Source: Fluviicola sp. (GTDB lineage: Bacteria; Bacteroidota; Bacteroidia; Flavobacteriales_D; Crocinitomicaceae). Taken from it: DNA of 64,000 bases. Below are positions 56,051 through 64,000 of this stretch, in pieces; the first letter of the stretch is position 1, and every line of letters begins with the position of its first letter. The stretch is from assembly GCA_031260455.1 (NCBI GenBank), contig JAIRJW010000007.1, positions 1-64,000 of the forward strand, given 5' to 3'. The notes beneath the pieces are model-generated. The model was not told the DNA's origin. It made no database searches and worked only from the letters and a program-made list of their open reading frames with translations. Made by a program: the position numbers and the translations under genes.

Positions 56051-56488
56051 ATGGAGAGGAAATGGGTTATTACCGGGTTAATTCTGATTATTTTGGCAAT
56101 CATACTTGGTGCTTTCGGAGCACACGGGTTGAAAACACTCTTGCAATATCATGAAGTTTTCGGGGCTTTCGATGCCGCAGAAAAACGCCGGGATATTCTG
56201 GCATCTTTTGATACTGCAACTAAATATCAGTTCTTCCAGGGGCTGGGATTCCTGGTGATTCCATTTATGAATACCCGCTTTCAAGTTCAGAGTAAAACCA
56301 TTTTTTTACTGATGGTTTTGGGAACTATCTTTTTTTCCGGGAGTATTTACGGGCTTACTGTTTCCAAAATTCATGGATTGGAATCACTGAAGAGAATTTT
56401 GGGACCGGTTACTCCGATCGGGGGAGTTTTGATGATTTTAGCTTGGTTCTTTTTGTTGATCCGCGTAATCAGATACCGTCTGCCATGA
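56051..56488 (+). CDS. DUF423 small membrane protein
   Basis: This 145-aa protein with four predicted membrane helices has DUF423 motifs: LIILAIILGAFGAHGLKTLL, then FDTATKYQFFQGLGF, then a FFSGSIYGLTV motif, and PVTPIGGVLMILAW. Function is not known. It overlaps the following MBL-fold gene by 4 bp (ATGA). The 156-bp gap before it has no gene. Confidence 0.9.
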   Translation: MERKWVITGLILIILAIILGAFGAHGLKTLLQYHEVFGAFDAAEKRRDILASFDTATKYQFFQGLGFLVIPFMNTRFQVQSKTIFLLMVLGTIFFSGSIYGLTVSKIHGLESLKRILGPVTPIGGVLMILAWFFLLIRVIRYRLP

Positions 56489-57261
56489 ATTTTTCCGTTA
56501 CTGTTTTAGGTTCGGGAACATCTCAGGGAATTCCCGTGATTGCTTGTGACTGTCACGTCTGTACTTCACCGGATGTGAAAGATAACCGTTTGCGCTGTTC
56601 GGTGTTACTGGAGATTGGAGGACGAAATTTTGTAATTGATGCCGGACCGGATTTCCGTCAGCAAATGCTCCGGTTCAAAGTGAAAAGCCTGGAAGCCGTT
56701 TTGTTTACGCATGAGCACAAGGATCACATGGCCGGGTTAGATGATGTAAGGGCATTTAATTTCATCGAAAACCGTGACATGGATATTTATTGCTCGAAAG
56801 CTGTGGAAATTGCCCTGAGAAGAGAATATCACTATGCTTTTTCGGAGGACAAATACCCGGGAATTCCCCGGTTGAATATCATTAATATTGAAAATAAACC
56901 GTTTCGTATTTCGGGAGATATCCCGGTTGTTCCGATTGAGGTGATGCACCAGTTTATGTCAGTGTTTGGATTTCGGGTAGCTGATTTTGCCTACATTACG
57001 GATGCCAAAACGATTAGCTCACAAGAAATTGAAAAACTTAAAGGAGTGAAGGTTCTGATTGTGAATGCATTGAGAAAAGAACCGCATATTTCACACTTCA
57101 ACCTGCAGGAAGCATTGGATTTTATTGACAAAGTGAAGCCGGAAAAAGCGTATCTGACACATATATCGCACATGTTCGGAACACATAAAGAGATCGAAAG
57201 AGAGCTCCCTCCAAACGTTTTTGCTGCTTACGACGGGTTGGAATTGATTTTCCGGGATTAA
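56485..57261 (+). CDS. MBL-fold metallohydrolase (PhnP-like)
   Basis: The start overlapping the DUF423 stop (56485) gives MNFSVTVLGSGTSQGIPVIA, the proper N-terminal motif; a longer in-frame start lies inside DUF423. The 258-aa protein has CDCHVCTS, the metal motif FTHEHKDHMAGLDDVRAF (HxHxDH) and later ligands including YITDAKTIS and THISHMFG. The PhnP group consists of phosphodiesterases related to tRNase Z. The substrate is unknown. It is probably cotranscribed with DUF423. Confidence 0.9.
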   Translation: MNFSVTVLGSGTSQGIPVIACDCHVCTSPDVKDNRLRCSVLLEIGGRNFVIDAGPDFRQQMLRFKVKSLEAVLFTHEHKDHMAGLDDVRAFNFIENRDMDIYCSKAVEIALRREYHYAFSEDKYPGIPRLNIINIENKPFRISGDIPVVPIEVMHQFMSVFGFRVADFAYITDAKTISSQEIEKLKGVKVLIVNALRKEPHISHFNLQEALDFIDKVKPEKAYLTHISHMFGTHKEIERELPPNVFAAYDGLELIFRD

Positions 57262-57341
57262 CCTGACCGGAAATCGTTTGCCGGGGAAATCCTTCATCAT
57301 TTGCATTTCTGTGTAATTCAGTGCAGGTACGGAAATATTCC

Positions 57342-57371
57342 TTGGAAGCTTGAAATTAAATTCTAAATTTG
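57342..57371 (+). promoter_or_regulatory. Promoter of fabI (-33 TTG, -7 TAAATTTG)
   Basis: TTG at 57342-57344 and TAAATTTG at 57364-57371 are 19 bp apart, matching the Bacteroidota consensus. The -7 lies 18 bp before the ATG at 57390. Confidence 0.65.
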
Positions 57372-57389
57372 TTCTCAAATCAAATGATT

Positions 57390-58199
57390 ATGTCAAAATT
57401 ATTGGAAGGAAAACGTGGGATTATTACCGGAGCACTGGATCAAAATTCAATTGCCTGGAAAGTTGCTGAAAAAGCACATGAACACGGTGCTACTTTTGTT
57501 TTAACGAATGCTCCGATCGCAATGCGGATGGGAGAAATAAATGAATTGGCTGAAAAAACAAATTCAAAGATTATTCCTGCTGATGCAACAAATATGGATG
57601 ACCTGAAAAAGCTTTTTATCGAGTCTCAGGAAATATTAGGTGGTAAAATTGATTTTGTATTGCATTCGATCGGGATGAGCGTAAATATTCGCAAAAAAAT
57701 CCCGTACCAGGATCTGAACTATGATTTCTTCCAGAAAGGAATTGATGTTTCGGCTTTGTCATTGCATAAAATGCTTTCCGTGGCGAAAAACCTGGATGCA
57801 ATTAATGAATGGGGAAGTGTTGTTGCACTGACTTATGCTGCTGCACAGAGAACCTATCCTTTTTACACAGACATGGCGGATATCAAAGCGATGCTGGAGT
57901 CAATCGCAAGAAGCTTCGGGTATCATTATGGCCTGGAGAAAAAAGTGCGCGTGAATACTGTTTCCCAGTCTCCGACAAAAACAACGGCTGGTTCGGGAAT
58001 CAAAGGATTCGGAGACTTTTACGACTACGCTGATGCTATTTCACCGCTTGGAAATGCAAGTGCGGAAGATTGTGCAAATTATTGTATCAGTTTGTTCTCC
58101 GATCTGACCCGTATGGTAACAATGCAGAACCTGTACCACGATGGAGGCTACTCTACAACGGGAATCAGTGATGCTGTAATGAATAAATTCGGAATTTAA
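57390..58199 (+). CDS. fabI: Enoyl-[acyl-carrier-protein] reductase (NADH)
   Basis: This 269-aa protein has the FabI motifs GIITGALDQNSIAWKVAEKA and LHSIGM. The active site TYAAAQRTYPFYTDMADIKAM has the Tyr and Lys spacing of E. coli Tyr146-Tyr156-Lys163 (10 and 7 residues). It performs the last step of fatty-acid elongation and is the target of triclosan. The start at 57390 is chosen (MSKLLEGKRGIITG); an ATG 6 bp earlier is possible. It has its own promoter. Confidence 0.95.
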   Translation: MSKLLEGKRGIITGALDQNSIAWKVAEKAHEHGATFVLTNAPIAMRMGEINELAEKTNSKIIPADATNMDDLKKLFIESQEILGGKIDFVLHSIGMSVNIRKKIPYQDLNYDFFQKGIDVSALSLHKMLSVAKNLDAINEWGSVVALTYAAAQRTYPFYTDMADIKAMLESIARSFGYHYGLEKKVRVNTVSQSPTKTTAGSGIKGFGDFYDYADAISPLGNASAEDCANYCISLFSDLTRMVTMQNLYHDGGYSTTGISDAVMNKFGI

Positions 58200-58343
58200 T
58201 TCCCGGGGAATAAAAAAGCACAGAATCAAAAAATATGTAAGTGATTACATTCTTTATTTATATCACATTTTAATTTATGTTTCCTCTGATTATATACCAG
58301 TTACTACTTTTGAAACGGTTCTATCAGAAATAACCTGAAGTTT

Positions 58344-58973
58344 ATGAAAAAGCTAATTCTGTTATTGTTCATCATCCTGTCATGTTCTGTATTTTCACAG
58401 GATCTGCTGATCAAAGGAAAAAGAGGTGGCTTGTTTTCTTTCGGACAGCGAACAACCTTGAGTTTGTTTAACGGAAATCACGATCGGCCAGCAATCGGGG
58501 TCGGATGCCAGCTTCGTTTGCAGCTATCGGATCGTGTCAATACAGAGTGGTTTATGGATTACCTTCCGGCTACCAATCAATACACCAGAAGAAACGACCT
58601 GCACATCGGCTGGAGTGTGATGTTCTACCTGTTGAATAATCCGACTCCGAAAGTGCAGCCTTACATTTTGGCGGGGCATTGTTTTGACAAAACCCTGCAA
58701 ACAGAGCTGGCTAACCGGAGCAATCATATCGACCGGTGGAGCAGTGCTGTTCAGGGGGGAATAGGAGTTCATTTCAATTTAACTTCCCGCTTCGATGTGT
58801 CACTTTCTTCCCAGTACATGATTCATTTGGGAACGGATATTCATTCACACATTGAAGAGGACGGAAGTGTTCGCTTCGAAAAGCATAAAGGAGGCTCACT
58901 GGAAGGGCATTTGCTCACATCGCTTACGTTGAACTATAAACTTGCAGATCTATGGAAATCAAAAGGAAAATAA
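58344..58973 (+). CDS. Outer-membrane beta-barrel-like protein, first of a pair
   Basis: This 209-aa protein has a signal peptide (LLLFIILSCSVFSQ). Amphipathic strands alternate with turns: VGCQLRLQLSDRVNTEWFMDY, GWSVMFYLLNN, FDVSLSSQYMIHLG, LTLNYKLADLW. The pattern suggests an 8-stranded outer-membrane barrel. I do not recognise the family. It overlaps the next gene, which encodes a similar-size barrel-like protein, by 22 bp; the two are probably expressed together. Confidence 0.75.
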   Translation: MKKLILLLFIILSCSVFSQDLLIKGKRGGLFSFGQRTTLSLFNGNHDRPAIGVGCQLRLQLSDRVNTEWFMDYLPATNQYTRRNDLHIGWSVMFYLLNNPTPKVQPYILAGHCFDKTLQTELANRSNHIDRWSSAVQGGIGVHFNLTSRFDVSLSSQYMIHLGTDIHSHIEEDGSVRFEKHKGGSLEGHLLTSLTLNYKLADLWKSKGK

Positions 58974-59515
58974 GTACGCTGATTTTCGGTTTTATGACCG
59001 TTTCATTCCTTTCAACCGCGCAAATTATTGCTGATGGTGAGCGCGAGGGTTTGCTGCAGACTACAGCGAGTATTTACCCTTCCCAGCAATTGAACACGAA
59101 AGGTTTGAATCTGTACCTGGGTGGTTACCTGAATTACCATTTTGATGATAAATACAGCTTTCGTGGAGATATTTACCAGTTTATCGGGGCACAAATAAAG
59201 CCGGGGTATGTGAATGATCACTTGCAGGTTCAGGTTGGTTTTATGCGCTATTTTCCTGTAAAAAGACTGGACCCGTTCGTTGGCTTCCAGGTGGGGTTTT
59301 CGGCCATTCAGACAAACGAACGCAGTGAACGGATCTACAACTCGGCTTTTGCCGTAAAAGCAGGCTTGAACTACCATGTTTACAAATTTTTCTACTTCTT
59401 CCTGGAATGCCAGTATATTCACCAGGTGGATCCATGGCATGCACGGCCTTTGGATCAGTTTATGGGAACAGGAGGACTGGGATTCCAGCTTCCGGTTAAA
59501 AATATCCGGCAGTAA
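58952..59515 (+). CDS. Outer-membrane beta-barrel-like protein, second of a pair
   Basis: The 187-aa protein has a signal peptide (MTVSFLSTAQ) and barrel-like strands (LNLYLGGYLNYHFDDKYSFRG, QVQVGFMRYFP, FAVKAGLNYHVYKFFYFFLEC). The region after the signal (IADGEREGLLQTTASIYPS) resembles the LIKGKRGGLFSFGQRTTLS start of its upstream partner, suggesting an old duplication. Function unknown. Starts 22 bp before the end of the first gene. Confidence 0.75.
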   Translation: MEIKRKISTLIFGFMTVSFLSTAQIIADGEREGLLQTTASIYPSQQLNTKGLNLYLGGYLNYHFDDKYSFRGDIYQFIGAQIKPGYVNDHLQVQVGFMRYFPVKRLDPFVGFQVGFSAIQTNERSERIYNSAFAVKAGLNYHVYKFFYFFLECQYIHQVDPWHARPLDQFMGTGGLGFQLPVKNIRQ

Positions 59516-59833
59516 CGCTTTCCCTCCCCAATCACAGTTTTGTTCCGGGTCGGAGCAATTGAATTGAAGAGGAGAATTTTTCTTGTTCTGGTTGATTCTT
59601 TGACGCAGACCGGGAATTTTCCGGGCTTCATCGTAAGTCAGGAATTTTCCTCCTTTCCGGAAGCTGCCTGTTGCTTTCTGTCCTGGGTATTCGAACCTTC
59701 ACAGGAGAAGCAGGTAAAAGCGATGAATATGCTATAGAATAGCTGTTTCATAGACATGTCATTAACTTCAAACTAAAATAACATTATTTTTAAGCTGGAT
59801 ATCATAAAATAATTGCTCAAACGTTAGAATGGA
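59516..59833. other. Gap with a possible small or broken lipoprotein gene
   Basis: The plus strand has no credible gene. The minus strand contains a lipoprotein-like start (see 59638-59757) and, in a different frame after its stop, an open hydrophilic stretch (TYDEARKIPGLRQR, CSDPEQNCDWGG) over 59520-59640. Its DNA end, 59758-59833, is AT-rich. Confidence 0.45.
59638..59757 (-). CDS. Putative short lipoprotein, possibly a frameshifted remnant
   Basis: The 39-codon frame encodes a lipoprotein signal (LFYSIFIAFTCFSC, Cys at residue 19) and a charged tail ending in GKEENS before a TGA. Downstream, in a shifted frame, coding-like sequence continues (TYDEARKIPG and beyond), so a longer gene may have suffered a frameshift. 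No family match. An ATG two codons inside (59751) is an equal alternative start. Confidence 0.3.
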   Translation of the reverse strand: MSMKQLFYSIFIAFTCFSCEGSNTQDRKQQAASGKEENS

Positions 59834-60808
59834 ATGATAAAACAGGTCAGATCGGCTTTTCTTACGCTTGTTTGTATGCTGATACTCGTTCCTTCCTATG
59901 CAGGGAAAAATAACTCTGATTTTTTTATCCTGGATTCCTGGGTAAGCGGTTTTATCGCTGGATTTACGAAAAACAAAGAAAAACGCTGGAAAAATGCCTG
60001 GAAAAGGGCCAGTCATAGCGCGAGGAATGATTTACTCATCTGGGACGGTTTGTTTGTTTCCGATACCAGTCAAACACCAGGGAGGCGCTTCCTGGAGATC
60101 GGATCCCGGTTCACATATCAGGCTCCCCAAACAGGAGTAGGTTTTTTTATGGCGCATTTCTACAATACGGTTTTGTGCCGTGTGAATTCGGTGAATCATC
60201 CCAATGGGAGTACGTTGCTGAATATGAATGTCAGATGGACGGGAATTTGTTTCGGAAATTACATTCTTACGAAAATGTCAGGCGCTCCGGATCCTGATAA
60301 CCGCATCTTTCAACACGAATACGGGCATTATCTGCAAAGCAAACGAATGGGACTTGCTTACCTGGTGCGGGTAGGATTACCGGCAATTATGAGTAAGGGA
60401 AATCATGATGAACATCCGGTGGAAGTGGATTGCAACCGGGAAGCATTTTTGTATTTCAATAAAATAAATCCGTCGTTTCAGAATGATTCAGCTTACTACG
60501 ACAAAAAAGGATGGGATTTTCTATACAATCCTTTTCCCGATACAATCGGAATCCAGAAAAGGACGGCAAACGGCCACAGTACATTTCAATACCTGGATTA
60601 CAAAGATTCAGTTGATAGGAAACGTATAGCTGAGTTGAAGGTCAAAGCCAGATGGTTTGATTATACGGGGTGGATTGTGTTTCCTGTTCCTGCAATTATC
60701 GGAGTTTGCAATGCCGTAAAGTATAACCGGGGTGCGAAAAGTAAAGCAGCCATGCAAACATCCGATCCGGAAACGGTGCCTGTTTCCAAACCGAAAATGA
60801 CTCGATAG
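59834..60808 (+). CDS. Secreted protein with HEYGH putative zinc-protease motif
   Basis: This 324-aa protein has a signal peptide (TLVCMLILVPSYAG). The segment IFQHEYGHYLQSKRMG near residues 158-172 contains HExxH, the zinc-binding and catalytic core of many metalloproteases. HPVEVDCNREAFLYF about 30 residues on could supply the third ligand Glu. The rest is Arg/Lys-rich and not recognisable. A membrane helix may lie near residues 280-300 (GWIVFPVPAIIGV). The family is probably Bacteroidota-specific; proteolytic activity is inferred from the motif. Confidence 0.75.
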   Translation: MIKQVRSAFLTLVCMLILVPSYAGKNNSDFFILDSWVSGFIAGFTKNKEKRWKNAWKRASHSARNDLLIWDGLFVSDTSQTPGRRFLEIGSRFTYQAPQTGVGFFMAHFYNTVLCRVNSVNHPNGSTLLNMNVRWTGICFGNYILTKMSGAPDPDNRIFQHEYGHYLQSKRMGLAYLVRVGLPAIMSKGNHDEHPVEVDCNREAFLYFNKINPSFQNDSAYYDKKGWDFLYNPFPDTIGIQKRTANGHSTFQYLDYKDSVDRKRIAELKVKARWFDYTGWIVFPVPAIIGVCNAVKYNRGAKSKAAMQTSDPETVPVSKPKMTR

Positions 60809-60811
60809 CGG

Positions 60812-61579
60812 TTAAATTTTGCCTGTCATATCGTAAGCTGCGTATCCGGTCATTTCTTTCAGCAGCCCGTGCCATTCCGCCATGGTACTGACATCTGGAA
60901 CGAATAACTCATCGAAAGTATAAGAACGTTTCGGGCCGGTGTACAAATCAGTAGAATAGGTATCACATTTTACGCCCAATTTCTCAAAGCAGGCTTGTGC
61001 TCTTCTCATATGCTTTCCGGATGTAACCAACAGAATGGGTTTTGACCTGGGGAAGAGCTTGTCAAGTATTTTTTTTGATTCCACGGCATTCTCATAGGTG
61101 TTTTTAGATTTGGTTTCCGTAATGATTACGTGTTCCGGAATTCCCCAGTGAACGAGCACTTCTTTTAATTGAATTGCTTCATGAAGTCCTTTGTCAATCA
61201 GATAACCATGATCCCCGGTAATCAGGATCCGGTCGATTTTTCCTGCTTTGTATAATGAAATGGTTTGCCAGATGCGATCAATTCCTCTTCTGGCACTGAG
61301 CACTTTCAGGTCATTGTTGTATTCTGCCATTCCGGTCAGCACAACAGCTACGTCGTGATGCTTTACAGAAGAAAGGGGAGTGCCGAACACTTCCCACTGC
61401 CTGCAAAATTCTTTAAAAATAAAGGTGTTACTAAAAAACAAGGCGATAAAAACAGCCAGGTATTTTGCTCTTTTGGCGCGTAATGCTTTTTTAGAAAAGA
61501 AAGCAAAATACAGCGCAGCCAGTAACCAGATAAAAGGACTGATCGTGAACAAAAGAATTTTCGAAAAGATAAAAAACAT
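60812..61579 (-). CDS. YdcF/DUF218-family membrane-anchored protein
   Basis: The start ATG at 61579 is preferred to an in-frame TTG at 61594. The 255-aa product has two N-terminal membrane helices (residues ~1-28 and ~38-58) followed by a DUF218 domain: VAVVLTGMAEY, RILITGDHGY, TYENAVESKKIL with the conserved Asn, and ILLVTSGKHMRRAQACFEKLG. Relatives include ElyC and SanA, linked to envelope integrity. Substrate unknown. It is convergent with the HEYGH gene (gap 3 bp) and separated by a terminator from the surface-protein gene upstream. Confidence 0.88.
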   Translation of the reverse strand: MFFIFSKILLFTISPFIWLLAALYFAFFSKKALRAKRAKYLAVFIALFFSNTFIFKEFCRQWEVFGTPLSSVKHHDVAVVLTGMAEYNNDLKVLSARRGIDRIWQTISLYKAGKIDRILITGDHGYLIDKGLHEAIQLKEVLVHWGIPEHVIITETKSKNTYENAVESKKILDKLFPRSKPILLVTSGKHMRRAQACFEKLGVKCDTYSTDLYTGPKRSYTFDELFVPDVSTMAEWHGLLKEMTGYAAYDMTGKI

Positions 61580-61611
61580 ATATTTCCCGGTCAAAGAGGA
61601 TTGTCCAAAAA

Positions 61612-61641
61612 TAGAAAAAGCACCTGAAATTATTCAGGCGC
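61612..61641 (-). terminator. Terminator after the surface-protein gene
   Basis: On the minus strand GCGCCTGAA-TAAT-TTCAGGTGC forms a 9-bp stem with one G-U pair, followed by TTTTT. It lies 22 bp beyond the stop at 61664 and before the YdcF-like gene. Confidence 0.8.
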
Positions 61642-61663
61642 TTTCTGAAATTTAGTATTGATA

Positions 61664-63625
61664 TTATCTGATCAAATGTACAAACGTCTGACCTTCAGTT
61701 TGTTTGTCTCCTTTGATTGAGCTGATTTTGTAAGTTACGAAGTAAACACCGTCTTCGCATAAAGTTCCGTTTGTTTTCCCATCCCATTTCGGGTTCAACC
61801 CGGAACCTTTGAACACCGGATTCCCCCAGCGGTTCACTACCTGAAACTCAATGTTGGAGTAGTTGGTTACTGTGAATTCGAAGAAATCGTTCTCACCGTC
61901 ACCATTCGGAGTAAAGATGTTCGGGATGTTGAAAATCGGTTCAGGATAGATACAGGATCCGTCGTTTGCAACTGCAGTCGGATTGTAGTTCACAGCCATT
62001 GGATCCGTACAGCCACAGGCCTGAACAGTTACGCTGACATACGTTGTATCTGAACAGTTACTGTTGTCATAAGCAATCAGCATAATCTGGGCATTTCCTG
62101 AATAAGTATGTGCTTGCGTACTCAGATCGTTTATGTCAGCTGTAGTGCCGTCTCCAAAATCCCAGTGGTAATGTGTCGCATTTTGACTGTTGTTTTCAAA
62201 AGCAACATTAAAAGGAGCACAACCTGCCAGTGGGTTCGCACTGATCATTGCTGTAGGAGGGTTTTTGATCTTGATCTGAACACTGTCAGAATCCGTACAA
62301 ACTTCATCCGATACGGAGAAATAATACCATCCTGGTGAACGGTTTGTCCAGACGGTGGAGTTTATAAAACTCGGGTTTGTTGCTCCGGGGCCGTGCCAGT
62401 TATACATGGGCTGGTTACTTACTGAAGTAATTCCGGAAACGTATGCTACTACTGCACCATCATTTTTACAGGCACTGACATCGTATGCAATGAGTGAGTC
62501 AATTTTCAACAGTTTATTGACGATGAGAGTAACACTATCCTGCCTGTTGAAGCCACATCCATCGGAAATAGTCACGTGATAAACAATCGTGTTATGTTCT
62601 GCTCCTCCGGTAGGTAAGACCTGCGGATTATTCGTACTTGGAATATCCGTCCAGTTTACTGTATATGGAGGTTTTGATCCGGATATGTTTGTTACCTGGA
62701 CAGAAGGATTCGTTGTAGGACAATAGGAGTATGCGTAGTCCTGAAGATTGTATGTCAGGTTATCCGGATATATATGAATCGTAACAGGCTGAGACTGACA
62801 CTGAAGAACACCATCGGTATCATACACATAAACTACAATAGTGGAATCTGTACCCGGTGCTCCGGCTGTAATTGTGTTTGCATTTCCTGTTAAACCATTG
62901 CTCCACACCAGAGAAATATCAGCAGAACAGTTTCCTCCCATGGCGTTAATAACAATATTGTCTAACCCCCAGTTATCAAAACCGTTTCCTGATGTATTTG
63001 GTTGATACCATCTGAATTTTGTGGAGGTAGTGTTCGCAGCTGGCGGAATGGGAACGTTGAACGTATTCCACACAGTAAAAGGAGTGGGACCACTGGCACC
63101 CGGAGTTATACTTGTTGGTATATTATTCAGGACAGTTCCATCCGGTGCGTAATAGGTAATGGTTGTCCATGTAGTGCCTCCATTTGTACTATATTGCAAA
63201 GCAACACCCTCATTAAATTGGTCAGGTTGCTCACAGGGAGATGCAGTAGTAACAGCATAGATCATTTCGAAAGTGATAAAACCGCCCGGACAATGAATAT
63301 CAAAAGAACTTGTAGTGATACCCGGTGTAACACCTGCTGTTGACGTAGATGCCCAATAGAAAGGAGTACCGTCATTTGAGGGGGGAGCACACGGTGGGGT
63401 AAAACCAAGACCTCCGATAGTAGACCAGCCTGAGGGAATGGCACTGCTGTTAAAATCAAAAGCCTGATTGGCATTCAGAACAGATGCCTGTACAGTTACG
63501 GGTACAGGAGAACCCGGACAAACGGTAGTATCGTGTGGTGAAACGGAAATAGAACAGTAATTCGATTGACCAAACAGGTTTCCTGTTCCCGTTAAAATTG
63601 CGATAAAGAATGCTAATTTTTTCAT
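61664..63625 (-). CDS. PKD-domain surface protein with CHU_C type IX secretion domain
   Basis: Starting at the ATG at 63625 (MKKLAFFIAILTGTGNLFGQ, a clear signal peptide; the longer frame to 63682 adds a non-signal leader), the protein is 653 aa. The N-terminal region contains a lectin/jelly-roll-like domain (residues ~45-230: NSSAIPSGWSTIGGLG, FRWYQPNTSGNGFDNWGLDN). PKD-like segments follow (AHYWDFGDGT-type at TATHYHWDFGDGTTADIND). A Cys-rich TSP3-like linker (CGCTDPMAVNYNPTAVANDG) precedes CHU_C (PNIFTPNGDGENDFF, VVNRWGNPVF, KWDGKTNG, TFVHLIR). It would be exported by T9SS to the cell surface. Confidence 0.92.
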   Translation of the reverse strand: MKKLAFFIAILTGTGNLFGQSNYCSISVSPHDTTVCPGSPVPVTVQASVLNANQAFDFNSSAIPSGWSTIGGLGFTPPCAPPSNDGTPFYWASTSTAGVTPGITTSSFDIHCPGGFITFEMIYAVTTASPCEQPDQFNEGVALQYSTNGGTTWTTITYYAPDGTVLNNIPTSITPGASGPTPFTVWNTFNVPIPPAANTTSTKFRWYQPNTSGNGFDNWGLDNIVINAMGGNCSADISLVWSNGLTGNANTITAGAPGTDSTIVVYVYDTDGVLQCQSQPVTIHIYPDNLTYNLQDYAYSYCPTTNPSVQVTNISGSKPPYTVNWTDIPSTNNPQVLPTGGAEHNTIVYHVTISDGCGFNRQDSVTLIVNKLLKIDSLIAYDVSACKNDGAVVAYVSGITSVSNQPMYNWHGPGATNPSFINSTVWTNRSPGWYYFSVSDEVCTDSDSVQIKIKNPPTAMISANPLAGCAPFNVAFENNSQNATHYHWDFGDGTTADINDLSTQAHTYSGNAQIMLIAYDNSNCSDTTYVSVTVQACGCTDPMAVNYNPTAVANDGSCIYPEPIFNIPNIFTPNGDGENDFFEFTVTNYSNIEFQVVNRWGNPVFKGSGLNPKWDGKTNGTLCEDGVYFVTYKISSIKGDKQTEGQTFVHLIR

Positions 63626-63632
63626 GGAAAAT

Positions 63633-64000
63633 TTATTTAATGACCAGGTTTTCTGTAGTAATGTATAGAGGAATCCAACCATTTTTCAGCTTGTGATTGA
63701 TTAACAGCATTACTAACGGCGAATTTCCATCCGAAAGATTTCCTTCGAGTGAAGATTTTGCGGGAATAGTTAATGTTTTAGCATATTCACTACTACCACA
63801 TCCCGTACAGCCCATGTTGTAAGATACAGCTAAAGAATAAGAAGCTGTCAGTTGTTTGTTAAGTGTATTTTCCAACTTGACAATCGCGTATTCCGCTTCC
63901 GGATTACCGCTGTTTGAAACGATATTTTCTTTCCGGATATAGAACTTCAGCCCTTTTTCCTCTTTAAATAATATCCATTCCTGATTAATAGACTCTACGG
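63633..64000 (-). CDS. Hypothetical protein, 5' end beyond the window
   Basis: The frame is open to the window's right edge, so only the last ~122 residues are seen (VESINQEWILFKEEKGLKF through ENLVIK). A Cys-pair segment (YNMGCTGCGSSEYAKTL) and beta-like strands are visible; no family recognised. It ends 7 bp upstream of the T9SS surface-protein gene on the same strand, so the two are probably in one operon. Confidence 0.75.
   Translation of the reverse strand, partial: VESINQEWILFKEEKGLKFYIRKENIVSNSGNPEAEYAIVKLENTLNKQLTASYSLAVSYNMGCTGCGSSEYAKTLTIPAKSSLEGNLSDGNSPLVMLLINHKLKNGWIPLYITTENLVIK

Noticed and set aside
59012..59440. Minus-strand 142-aa frame opposite the second barrel protein
   Set aside because: It is the mirror of a well-supported plus-strand gene with signal peptide and barrel strands.

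Overview
The window is a chromosomal segment of a Bacteroidota bacterium, most likely in Flavobacteriales near Fluviicola/Crocinitomicaceae (family-level placement is a guess). Evidence for Bacteroidota: three large secreted proteins end in the CHU_C-type gliding-motility/type IX secretion C-terminal domain, several genes carry the TAnnTTTG -7 promoter element, and family-restricted genes are present (DUF4290, DUF4835/PorD-like, DUF6952-like, Bacteroidota-type omega). No rRNA gene or CRISPR array was seen.

Layout. 1-2184: 3' part of a T9SS-type surface protein. 2308-9895: a minus-strand heavy-metal efflux operon (response regulator, histidine kinase, TolC, adaptor, HME-RND pump) with a tandem operator-like repeat in front of the pump genes. 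10059-13088: peroxide-stress cluster (2-Cys peroxiredoxin, thioredoxin, DUF6952-like protein, Dps) next to a divergent OxyR-type regulator. 13168-14138: gamma carbonic anhydrase and truncated haemoglobin. 14163-16844: PKD adhesin. 16997-20743: propeller histidine kinase plus LytTR regulator. 20776-22996: dehydrogenase-like protein, haem A synthase, tRNA(CAU). 23362-26950: accessory-looking surface proteins. 27308-29371: VOC protein, radical SAM protein, lipoprotein. 29509-39294: mostly housekeeping genes (DUF4290, murA, thioredoxin, LysM protein, prmC, pseudouridine synthase, ligA, dapA). 39521-40678: AT-rich two-gene module of unknown function. 40889-45392: DHH phosphoesterase, two FKBP lipoproteins, M23/LysM peptidase, and a patatin-fold protein that appears to have lost its catalytic residues. 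45393-50941: mobile-element hot spot. 51019-58199: conserved run bamD, rpoZ-like, coaBC, DUF4835, recN, DUF423, MBL hydrolase, fabI. 58344-64000: outer-membrane-type proteins, an HEYGH protein, a YdcF-like protein, another T9SS surface protein and a truncated gene at the edge.

Most notable: a complete 2.9-kb IS1595-family transposon (45785-48697) with imperfect inverted ends and an exact 8-bp target duplication. It carries a frameshifted radC-like gene and a rhuM gene translationally coupled to the transposase. It sits 11 bp upstream of the start codon of a beta-helix lipoprotein gene, so it separates that gene from its original promoter. A second, smaller IS1595-family element (50161-50899) lies just downstream of the same gene. 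Also notable are the direct-repeat operator of the metal operon, the OxyR cysteine pair beside its probable targets, MurA with Asp in place of the fosfomycin-target Cys, and the patatin-fold pseudoenzyme.
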